The notes below the pieces were generated by a model, which was not told where the DNA came from, made no database searches, and worked only from the letters and a program-made list of their open reading frames with translations. From Thermoanaerobaculia bacterium (GTDB lineage: Bacteria; Acidobacteriota; Thermoanaerobaculia; Multivoradales; Multivoraceae): a stretch of DNA of 64,000 bases. Position 1 is the first letter of the stretch; the number at the start of each line of letters is the position of its first letter. Shown here in pieces: positions 54,394 through 62,043 of the stretch. The position numbers and the translations under genes were made by a program. The stretch spans positions 1 to 64,000 of the forward strand of contig JAJDUI010000022.1 in assembly GCA_022826745.1 (NCBI GenBank), read 5' to 3'.

Positions 54394-55379
54394 GCGGCCC
54401 CTTCCTCATAGCCGTAGCAGGCCCAGGCCCTGCCGCCGGCGCCGGCTTCAAGCAGCGGCGGCGCCGTGAGGCAACGATCGCGCACCTGCGGACAGCGGGG
54501 CGCGAACGCGCAACCTGCGGGCAGCGCCGCGAGATCGGGCGGCTGGCCATCGATCGAGTCGAGGCGGCCGCCGCAGTTGCCCTCGAGCCGCGGCACGGAG
54601 CGCAGAAGGCCCTGGGTGTACGGGTGCCGCGGGTCGGCGTACAGGGCCGCCGCGGGCCCGCTCTCGACGATCCGGCCGCCATACATCACGGCCACCCGGT
54701 CGGCGTAGCGCGCCACGACGCCGAGGTCGTGAGTGATCAGGATGAGCGCCGAGTCCGCCTCCCGAGTGCGCTCCTTCAGCAGCTCCAGGATCTGCGCCTG
54801 GACCGTCACGTCGAGCGCGGTCGTCGGCTCGTCGGCGATCAGCAGACGTGGGTGGCAAGCCAGGGCCATCGCAATCATCACGCGCTGTCTCATGCCGCCG
54901 GAGAACTGGTGCGGGTAGTCCCCGAGTCTCTTTTCGGCGTCGGGAATGGCCACGGACTTCAGGTGCTCCACGGCCCGCTCCAGCGCGTCGCGCCGCTTGA
55001 GCCGCCTGTGCAGGCGCAGCGGCTCCGCCACCTGGCGGCCGATCGTGAGCACCGGGTTGAGCGAGGACATCGGCTCCTGGAAGATCATCGCGATCCGGTT
55101 GCCGCGAACCGAGCGGATGCCGGCGTCGTCGAGTGCCAGAAGATCCTCCCCTTCGAAGACGATCCTGCCGCTCTCGATCCGCCCCGGCTCGGGGATCAGC
55201 CGCAGGATGGAGAGCGCGGTGACGCTCTTGCCCGATCCGCTCTCGCCGACGATCGCCAGGGTCTCGCCAGGCGCCACCTCGAGCGACAGCGAGGTCACCG
55301 CCCTGACCTTCGGCCGGTTGCCGAAGCCGGCGCCGAACGTGACGTTCAGATCGTCGATGCGAAGCAGGGGCTCCTTCAC
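54390..55379 (-). CDS. oppD: Oligopeptide ABC transporter ATP-binding protein OppD/DppD-type
   Basis: 329 residues from the GTG at 55379. Walker [18 protein letters not shown], signature [20 protein letters not shown], Walker [15 protein letters not shown], switch histidine in [16 protein letters not shown], and the C-terminal cysteine cluster [14 protein letters not shown]. It pairs with OppF at the membrane. Its start overlaps the stop of the solute-binding protein gene by GTGA. The frame upstream to 55649 lies inside that gene and is not used. Confidence 0.94.
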   Translation of the reverse strand: MKEPLLRIDDLNVTFGAGFGNRPKVRAVTSLSLEVAPGETLAIVGESGSGKSVTALSILRLIPEPGRIESGRIVFEGEDLLALDDAGIRSVRGNRIAMIFQEPMSSLNPVLTIGRQVAEPLRLHRRLKRRDALERAVEHLKSVAIPDAEKRLGDYPHQFSGGMRQRVMIAMALACHPRLLIADEPTTALDVTVQAQILELLKERTREADSALILITHDLGVVARYADRVAVMYGGRIVESGPAAALYADPRHPYTQGLLRSVPRLEGNCGGRLDSIDGQPPDLAALPAGCAFAPRCPQVRDRCLTAPPLLEAGAGGRAWACYGYEEGAA

Positions 55380-57241
55380 GGCCCGAAGCCCATCTCGCTC
55401 TTCATCTCCTGGTCGATCCAGAGCCGCGCGTAGATCGGGCCCGGGCGCACCGCTCCCGCCCGCAGTTCGCCGGCGTAGTTCTTCACCCACGGCCACCAGG
55501 CGGTATAGATGTAAGGCACGGGCAGCCAGAGGTAGGGCGCCTCGTCGAGCATCTCCCTCGTGATCTGCTTGACGATCCGCTGCCTCTCGCCTTCGTCCCG
55601 GGTCAGGAACATCTCGTGGATTCGCCGGTCGAGTTCCGGATCCGACCACATGGACGGGTTCCAGGTCTGGCCGGTTACGAAGTTCTTGCGCAGCGTCGTC
55701 GTCGGGTTCACGTGGCCGCTGGCCATGAGATACCCCGGGCCGTGAGTGCGGGTGGTCATCATGGACAGGTAGGCCGCGTACTCCACGACCTCGATCTCGA
55801 TCGTCACGCCGATCCGGTCCAGGTAGCTAGCCAGCAACGGAGCGAGCTCCATCCGCATCGCGTTGTTGGCCGACACCTGCATCCTGAAGGTGAAGCCGTC
55901 GGGGTAGCCCGCCTCGGCGAGCAGGCGGCGCGCCTTCTCGGGCTTGTACTCGAAGAGTTCCTGGACCGACGGCGGCATCGCCTCGAGCGGCTCGAAGTAG
56001 CCCTCGAAGGTCGGGTGCTGCGGGTAGGCGAAGAGCTCCGCGTTGCCGCCGAAGAACAGCTCGACGATCTCCCGCTGGTTCACCGCCAGGTTCATCGCCC
56101 GCCGCACTCTCACGTCGTCGAAGGGCTCCTGGTCGACGCGCATCACCATGAAGGTGCCGCCGGTCGACAGCCACCGCGACCAGCGCAGTTCAGGGGTCGT
56201 CTTCTTCAGGTGATCGACCGCGATCCAGCGGATGTACTCCAGGATGTCCAGCTTTCCCGTGCGAATGGCCGTCAGGTAGGTCGCCTCGTCCTTGATCGTG
56301 CGGTACGTGAGCTCGTCGATGAAGGGGATCTCGTAGCTCTTCCCCCCGATCGTCGTCCGGTCCCAGTAGTCCGGTCTGCGGACGTAGGTCTGGGAGTTGC
56401 CGGGAATGAAACGCTCCAGAGAGAAGGGCCCGGTACCGGTGACGTTCCGCCAGTCCTTGGCGTCGACATCGCCGAGTTCCCGGGGCACGATCCCGGAGAA
56501 GTAGCCGTAGCCGAAGCGGTAGTCCCACTCGGCGTTGAACTCGCCGAACTCGAAGACCACCGTGTGGTCGTCCCGCGCCACGACGCGGTCGATGTGGTCG
56601 AAGTAGGTCGGGATCGCCTTCGGACTGTCGCGCAGGCGCTCGTAACTGAACACGACGTCATGGGCGTCCAGTTCCCGCGCCTCCATCACGCCGGGTTTCT
56701 CCGGAAACACCATGCCCCGCCGAACCTCGATGACCAGGGTCAGCGGGTCTTCCCACTCCCAGCTCGCGGCCACTTCACCGCGGATCGTCTCGGCGGAAAG
56801 GTAGGCCTCGGAGACGAATCGCTGATCGCCGCCCCGCACCGCGGCCTGGTCGAGATCGGCGACGAAGAGCTGCTCGTAGAGCATCCCCGTGTCGTGGTTC
56901 TGCTTCCAGTTCCAGTCCGTCGTGTCCCAGGACAGGGCCGACAGGGTGACGTAGACCGTGCCGACGTTCAGCTCGCCGCCGTAGCGGGGCGGCTCCACCG
57001 GCGCCGGGCCCGGCTCGAAGGAAAGGTCGCTCCCCATGTCGGTGCCGCCGGCGGAGGACGGTCGATGGCGGTCCGGACCGTCGCCGCAGCCGCCCAAAAC
57101 CGCCATGAGAGACCCGGCCGCAAACAGGGGGACTATCCGGGCAAGGAACCGCGAGGCCGGCGCCAGCGACCCGATGCCGGCCAGAGGGCCGGCGCTCCGA
57201 CAGTCGGAGGCCCCATTCGTTGGCCGGTGAGAATCGAGCAT
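55376..57241 (-). CDS. Peptide ABC transporter solute-binding lipoprotein (family 5)
   Basis: 621-residue periplasmic binding protein. Lipobox AVLGGC after a hydrophobic stretch, then the family 5 fold: YVTLSALSWDTTDWNWKQNH, DAHDVVFSYERLRDSPKAIP, NVTGTGPFSLERFIPGNSQT and VRRAMNLAVNQREIVELFFG. The ATG at 57241 follows AGAGGA at the end of the permease gene. About 20 residues between start and signal come from a copy of the hairpin repeat, so the leader is longer than normal. It captures oligopeptides for the permease pair. Confidence 0.93.
   Translation of the reverse strand: MLDSHRPTNGASDCRSAGPLAGIGSLAPASRFLARIVPLFAAGSLMAVLGGCGDGPDRHRPSSAGGTDMGSDLSFEPGPAPVEPPRYGGELNVGTVYVTLSALSWDTTDWNWKQNHDTGMLYEQLFVADLDQAAVRGGDQRFVSEAYLSAETIRGEVAASWEWEDPLTLVIEVRRGMVFPEKPGVMEARELDAHDVVFSYERLRDSPKAIPTYFDHIDRVVARDDHTVVFEFGEFNAEWDYRFGYGYFSGIVPRELGDVDAKDWRNVTGTGPFSLERFIPGNSQTYVRRPDYWDRTTIGGKSYEIPFIDELTYRTIKDEATYLTAIRTGKLDILEYIRWIAVDHLKKTTPELRWSRWLSTGGTFMVMRVDQEPFDDVRVRRAMNLAVNQREIVELFFGGNAELFAYPQHPTFEGYFEPLEAMPPSVQELFEYKPEKARRLLAEAGYPDGFTFRMQVSANNAMRMELAPLLASYLDRIGVTIEIEVVEYAAYLSMMTTRTHGPGYLMASGHVNPTTTLRKNFVTGQTWNPSMWSDPELDRRIHEMFLTRDEGERQRIVKQITREMLDEAPYLWLPVPYIYTAWWPWVKNYAGELRAGAVRPGPIYARLWIDQEMKSEMGFGP
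57150..57203 (+). repeat. Dispersed hairpin repeat, copy g
   Basis: GAGGCCGGC, then GATGCCGGCC-AGA-GGGCCGGC and the tail GCTCCGACAG. It lies inside the 5' coding end of the solute-binding lipoprotein gene, antisense to it. Confidence 0.7.
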
Positions 57242-57245
57242 TGGG

Positions 57246-58142
57246 TCAGGTTCCTCTCATCCGTGGATCGAGCAGGTCGCGCAACGCGTCACCGAAGACG
57301 TTCGCCGCGTAGACGACCACGGTCAGGCAGATGCCGGGGGCAAGCGCCAGCCACGGTCCCAGGTAGAGGTAGGTGCGGCCGTCGCCGGAGAGCATCCCGC
57401 CCCAGGTCGGCGCCGGTGGCGGCACGCCCAGGCCGAGAAACGAAAGCGCCGCCTCCGACAGGATGACGGCGCCGACGCGCGTGGTGAACAGCACGATGAC
57501 GACCGGCATCACGTTGGGCAGGATGTGCCGGCGCAGAATGTGGAAGGTCCCAGCGCCGATCGACTGCGCGGCGTGCGTGTAGACGTGCTCGCGCACCGAG
57601 GTCACCGCGCCGCGCACGATGCGGGAGCCGGCGATGCCGTAGAGCAGGCCCAGGATGATCACGATCTGGGTGATCCCCGGCCCGACGACCGAGACGATGA
57701 CGATCAGGAGCACCAGGTCGGGGAAGGTCATCCAGGCATCGACCAGGCGCTGGGTCAGCATGTCGAACCAGCCGCCGAGGTAGCCGGACAGCACGCCGAT
57801 CACGATCGACACGACGGTCGCCAGGGCGGCGGCGCAGAAGCCGACGATCATCGACAGGCGGGCGCCCATCAGGACCCGCGAGAACAGGTCGCGGCCGAGG
57901 TGGTCGGTGCCCAGCAGGAACTGCCGGGACGGCGGCTCGAGGCGATGTGCCAGGTCGGTCTCGTTGATGCCGTAGGGCGCGAGCACGCCGGCGAAGATCC
58001 CGGAGAGCAGAAAGACCGCGAACACGACCGCGCCGGCGGCGCCCAGCGGCTTGGTCCGGAACAGGCGAACCGTGAAGCGCCACCAGCGCGCCTGGTCGCG
58101 CCCCGGCAGAGCGTCGGGAACGGCTGCGGCGACGGTGGTCAC
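57246..58142 (-). CDS. dppC: Peptide ABC transporter permease, DppC/OppC-type
   Basis: 298-residue inner-membrane permease. N-terminal cytosolic segment and first helix (LGAAGAVVFAVFLLSGIFAG), then LLGTDHLGRDLFSRVLMGAR, the family motif after helix 1, and the EAA-type loop near AAQSIGAGTFHILRRHILPN. Five to six helices. It forms the channel with the DppB-type permease encoded 7 bp upstream and is followed after 4 bp by the binding protein gene. Confidence 0.95.
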   Translation of the reverse strand: MTTVAAAVPDALPGRDQARWWRFTVRLFRTKPLGAAGAVVFAVFLLSGIFAGVLAPYGINETDLAHRLEPPSRQFLLGTDHLGRDLFSRVLMGARLSMIVGFCAAALATVVSIVIGVLSGYLGGWFDMLTQRLVDAWMTFPDLVLLIVIVSVVGPGITQIVIILGLLYGIAGSRIVRGAVTSVREHVYTHAAQSIGAGTFHILRRHILPNVMPVVIVLFTTRVGAVILSEAALSFLGLGVPPPAPTWGGMLSGDGRTYLYLGPWLALAPGICLTVVVYAANVFGDALRDLLDPRMRGT

Positions 58143-58149
58143 GGCACGT

Positions 58150-59100
58150 TCATCCGTAGCGGACCTTCGGATCGAGCCAGCCGTAGCTCAGGTCGACGAG
58201 CAGGTTGATCAGCAGCACCGCCACGCCGACGACCAGGAAGACGCCCGAGATCACCGGATAGTCCCGCTCGTAGACGCCCTCGAGCAGCAACAGCCCCATG
58301 CCCGGAATGACGAAGATCTGCTCCATGACCACGGCGCCGCCGATGAGAAGCGGCGCCTGCAGCCCGATCAGGGTGACGACCGGGATCAGGCCATTCTTGA
58401 GCGCGTGCTGGACGACGACCGCCCGCTCCCGGAGTCCCTTGGCGCGGGCGGTGCGCACGTAGTCCTGGCGCATCACCTCGAGCATCATCGTCCGGGTCAT
58501 CCGCATCGTGACCGCGGACAGCGAGAGTCCGAGCAGGATCGCCGGGACGATCAGGTGCGTGAGGTTCGCGATCGGATCGACGAGGAACGGCGTGTACTCG
58601 AGTTCCGGCGCCCAGCGCCACCACACGGACGGGAAGACCATGACCAGCGTGCCGAGCCAGAAGCCGGGGATCGCCAGCATCACGAGGGAGAAGGACCGCG
58701 CCGTGTAGTCGAGCGCGGAGTCCTGGCGCGTCGCCGAGAAGATGCCGATCGGCACCGCGACGGACAGCGCCACGACCAGCGCCAGCAGGCCGAGCTCGAA
58801 GGTCACCGGCAGCCGCGCCAGGATCTGCTCCGTCACCGGCGTGCTCCGCCAGAGCGACTGGCCCAGGTCGCCGCTCAACGCGTTACCCGCCCAGCGCACG
58901 TACTGGGTCGCCATCGGCTGGTCCAGACCCATCGCCGCCTCGAGCGCTTCCCGGTCCAGGCTCGTCGAGACATCGTTCTGCGCCAGCATCAGGTCGATCA
59001 CGTCGCCGGGGATCACCCGCATCGACACGAAGACGATCAGGCTGGCGAAGAACAACGTCGGCACCATCGCCAGCAACCGACGCAGGATGTATGTCTTCAT
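58150..59100 (-). CDS. dppB: Peptide ABC transporter permease, DppB/OppB-type
   Basis: 316 residues. Helix 1 is LLAMVPTLFFASLIVFVSMR, followed by the family segment RVIPGDVIDLML; RWAGNALSGDLGQSLW and the EAA loop region RTARAKGLRERAVVVQHALK follow. The ATG at 59100 is the start that gives the normal N-terminus; the frame is open to 59208. It is the first gene of the operon dppB-dppC-binding protein-oppD-oppF-MFS, and is divergent from the VWFA protein gene. Confidence 0.95.
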   Translation of the reverse strand: MKTYILRRLLAMVPTLFFASLIVFVSMRVIPGDVIDLMLAQNDVSTSLDREALEAAMGLDQPMATQYVRWAGNALSGDLGQSLWRSTPVTEQILARLPVTFELGLLALVVALSVAVPIGIFSATRQDSALDYTARSFSLVMLAIPGFWLGTLVMVFPSVWWRWAPELEYTPFLVDPIANLTHLIVPAILLGLSLSAVTMRMTRTMMLEVMRQDYVRTARAKGLRERAVVVQHALKNGLIPVVTLIGLQAPLLIGGAVVMEQIFVIPGMGLLLLEGVYERDYPVISGVFLVVGVAVLLINLLVDLSYGWLDPKVRYG

Positions 59101-59194
59101 GGGAAGTGTCAGAGAATACAGGCCGGTGCCATCGCCAGGGGACGGCAGCGTCCACCGCGCCAGGCACATCCCGATAGCCTCGGCCTTCCAAGAG

Positions 59195-61237
59195 ATGCTC
59201 CCAAGCACCGATTCGGCGCGTTCGTCCCTCCCAGCGCGCCGGCAAACAGCGCTAGGCGCCGCTCTGCTGGCTATCGCTACCTGGACAGCAGCCGAGACGG
59301 CCGTTCGCGCCCAGGCGGGGTCGGCTCAGGGCCCGGTCGGGACCGCTACGGATGCGGCCTCCATCGCCGGGTTGAACGGCACCTGGATTCGAAACGACGA
59401 ACTCAGCGACGACCCGATCGGCCAACTGACGACGGCCTTCGGGGGAAGAAGCCGAGTCCCCAATCCGTCCCTGGAGATGGCTCAGAGGCTCTCAGAGCGG
59501 CGGCGCAGCGTGAAGGTGCAGGCGGACGGCAACCGGATCCTGATCGAGAACGCCAAACGCGAGCACATCCACCTCCCCGTCGACGGCCTGCCGCGCCGCT
59601 ACACGGCCGACCGCACGAGCGCCGCCTACTTCGGGGGTGGCGTGCTGGAAATCGTCACCTCGGGAACGGATCTGCCCTGGCTGTGGATCGAGACGTACTA
59701 CCGATCGGGCGACCGGCTGGTGCACGTAACCGAGCTGCGGAACCTCACGGTTCCGGACCTGAACTTCAGGACCGTCTACGACCACGCGGAAGCCAGACCA
59801 GCCCCGGCCGGCCCGGTGGAGATCGAGCGGTTGCCGGCGGCAGAACCGGCGGCGATCCGCATCGTGCCGCCTCGACGCAGGTACGGCGAGTTCCTCTCCG
59901 GCCAGGTCGAGATCCAGACCCTGGTCGTCGAGCCTCTGATCACGGCGGTCGAGTTCCTGCACGACGGCAAGCCGGTCAAGCAGGCGAGGAAGCCACCGTT
60001 CAAGGCCCGCTACCGACTCAGCGATCCGCCCCGCGAGGAGACCGTTGAAGTCCGCGCGTACCGCGACGACGGAGCCCGGGTCGGCACCGACCGGATGGTG
60101 CTGAATCACGTCGACCTTCCGCTCGCCGTCCGGATTACAGAGCTCCGTCCGGTTGGATCTGAAGGTTCTCCCGCCGTCAGCGTCGCGGCCCGGATCGCCG
60201 TGCCGCGGACCGCGGTCCTGGCCCGCGTCGAGGTCTACCGCAGTGAACGTCTGGTCGCGACGTTCGACGATCGGGACTGGGGACGGCAGCGGCAGGGAAC
60301 ACACACGGTCCGTGTCGACGCGCTGGTCGAAGACGTCGAGCCCGGTGACTTCGTCCGGGTCGTCGCGAGACTCGCCGACGGTCGGGAACAGGAGGATGCC
60401 GAACTCCTCCAGGGAGCCGAGTACAGCGGCGAGATCGACGTGCAACTGGTCCAGCTCCAGATACTGGCGATCGACGGCAATGGCGAGCCCGTCAGCGATC
60501 TCCAGCCTGGGGACTTCGAGATCCGGGAGAACGGCGAGAGACGTTCCGTGGAGAATCTGCACGTCTCGAACGACGTCCCTCTCGTCCTCGGCATCGCCAT
60601 CGACTCCTCGGGGAGCATGGGAATCGTCTGGCGACGGCTGCATACGGTCGTCCGGACGTTCATGGCGGGTGCCCTGGCCGCAGGCGATCGAGCATTCCTC
60701 GTCGACTTCGACGACACCATCCGCCTGCTTCAGCCACTGACCAACGACAAGCCACTCCTGGCTGCCCGGCTCAATCGTCTACTGGTTGACGGCGGAACGG
60801 CGCTGAACGACGGCCTTCTGTTCTCGCTCCTGCAGTTCCGCAGCGAACCGGGACGCCGCGCGCTGGTCGTCGTGACCGATGGCAACGACGAAGACAGCCG
60901 CTCCAAGGCGGCTCAGGTCCGCGACTTCGCCGAATCGATGGGAGTTCCCATCTACTTCATCGGCGTGGGCCGGAGCGCACCACCGCCCATTCTGGTACGG
61001 AAGCTCACCCGGCGCACCGGGGGTCGCCTGTTTCGGATCCACCCGGACCTGCTTCAATCCGAGCTGACCGCCGAGATGGAACGGGTGTTCGACCGGATCG
61101 ACGCCGACCTGCGACACCAGCACGTCCTGACCTACTACAGCAGCCTCCCGCCGGGCGAAGGGATCGAGCCGGAGGTCCGGATCCTCCGAAGAGGCCTGAC
61201 CCTGAAGAGCGTCCTGCCCCTGTTCGGCCCGGAGTAG
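59195..61237 (+). CDS. VWFA-related secreted protein (acidobacterial family), paralogue A
   Basis: 680 residues. After a signal segment (ALGAALLAIATWTAAETAVRA) comes a long region of beta-sandwich repeats with VEIQTLVVEPLITAVEFLHD and VFRV-like strands, then FEIRENGERRSVENLHVSND and a von Willebrand A domain. The metal-ion-dependent adhesion site is intact: DSSGS from D470, the threonine in GGTAL and TDGND. Such proteins are abundant in Acidobacteria and probably bind proteins or surfaces; no enzyme activity is known. The ATG at 59195 is chosen since it precedes the signal; the frame is open further upstream inside the divergent dppB gene. Confidence 0.88.
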   Translation: MLPSTDSARSSLPARRQTALGAALLAIATWTAAETAVRAQAGSAQGPVGTATDAASIAGLNGTWIRNDELSDDPIGQLTTAFGGRSRVPNPSLEMAQRLSERRRSVKVQADGNRILIENAKREHIHLPVDGLPRRYTADRTSAAYFGGGVLEIVTSGTDLPWLWIETYYRSGDRLVHVTELRNLTVPDLNFRTVYDHAEARPAPAGPVEIERLPAAEPAAIRIVPPRRRYGEFLSGQVEIQTLVVEPLITAVEFLHDGKPVKQARKPPFKARYRLSDPPREETVEVRAYRDDGARVGTDRMVLNHVDLPLAVRITELRPVGSEGSPAVSVAARIAVPRTAVLARVEVYRSERLVATFDDRDWGRQRQGTHTVRVDALVEDVEPGDFVRVVARLADGREQEDAELLQGAEYSGEIDVQLVQLQILAIDGNGEPVSDLQPGDFEIRENGERRSVENLHVSNDVPLVLGIAIDSSGSMGIVWRRLHTVVRTFMAGALAAGDRAFLVDFDDTIRLLQPLTNDKPLLAARLNRLLVDGGTALNDGLLFSLLQFRSEPGRRALVVVTDGNDEDSRSKAAQVRDFAESMGVPIYFIGVGRSAPPPILVRKLTRRTGGRLFRIHPDLLQSELTAEMERVFDRIDADLRHQHVLTYYSSLPPGEGIEPEVRILRRGLTLKSVLPLFGPE

Positions 61238-61243
61238 GAAGGC

Positions 61244-61996
61244 GTGATCGCAGCAGCCATTCTGCTCACGGTCCTCGTCACGGCCGTGATCTCCGGCGTG
61301 CTCGGCATGGCCGGCGGGCTGATCCTCATGGTCGTCCTTGCCAGCGTCCTGCCGGTCAGCACCGCGATGATCCTGCACGGCGCCGTTCAGGCGACTTCCA
61401 ACGGCGCCCGGTTCGTGTTTCTTCGGGATCGCATGATGTGGTCCGTGCTGCCGTGGTACGCGGCGGGTGCCGCGCTCGCGGTGCTGCTGTTCGTTTCGGT
61501 CGCGTTCGTTCCCGACCCGGCCCTCGTGCTGATCATCGTCGGCTCCTTCCCCTGGCTGGCGCGGCTGCTGCCCATGCTGCGGGGGCTGGACGTGCGCAAG
61601 CGCGGCACGGCCACGGTCTGCGGTGCAACGGTCACGGGAGCGCAGCTTCTGGCCGGCGCCTCCGGACCGCTGCTGGACGCCTTCTACCTCGAGACCGACG
61701 TCGACCGGCGGGCCATCGTCGCGACGAAGGCCTTCACGCAGACGGTCGGGCACGTCATCAAGGTCGGCTACTACGCGTGGATCTCCAGCAGGGCGCTGCC
61801 CGACGTCGAGAGCATCCGCCTCTCGCCCTTCCTGATCGCGGGAGGGATGCTGCTCGCCGTCGCAGGCGCCCGGATCGGCACGCGGCTACTCGACCGGTTC
61901 GACGACCGGCAGTTCCGGCGAGTCACCGGGCCTGTGATCCTGGCGCTCGGCGCACTGTGCGTCGTGCAGGGTGTGCGCGGCCTGCTCGCGGCCTAG
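61244..61996 (+). CDS. TSUP (TauE/SafE) family permease
   Basis: 250-residue inner-membrane permease with about seven to eight hydrophobic helices: MIAAAILLTVLVTAVISGVL, GMAGGLILMVVLASVLPVST, then VATKAFTQTVGHVIKVGYYA. The family exports or imports sulfonates, sulfite or other organosulfur anions. The GTG start lies six bases after the stop of the VWFA gene. It sits between two VWFA paralogues, an arrangement without obvious functional logic. Sulfite export would fit the two sulfatases in the window, but this is weak inference. Confidence 0.87.
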   Translation: MIAAAILLTVLVTAVISGVLGMAGGLILMVVLASVLPVSTAMILHGAVQATSNGARFVFLRDRMMWSVLPWYAAGAALAVLLFVSVAFVPDPALVLIIVGSFPWLARLLPMLRGLDVRKRGTATVCGATVTGAQLLAGASGPLLDAFYLETDVDRRAIVATKAFTQTVGHVIKVGYYAWISSRALPDVESIRLSPFLIAGGMLLAVAGARIGTRLLDRFDDRQFRRVTGPVILALGALCVVQGVRGLLAA

Positions 61997-62043
61997 CCGC
62001 GGCGCTGGCCTGTATCCTGCATGCAACTCGTCAGGCACTCGAC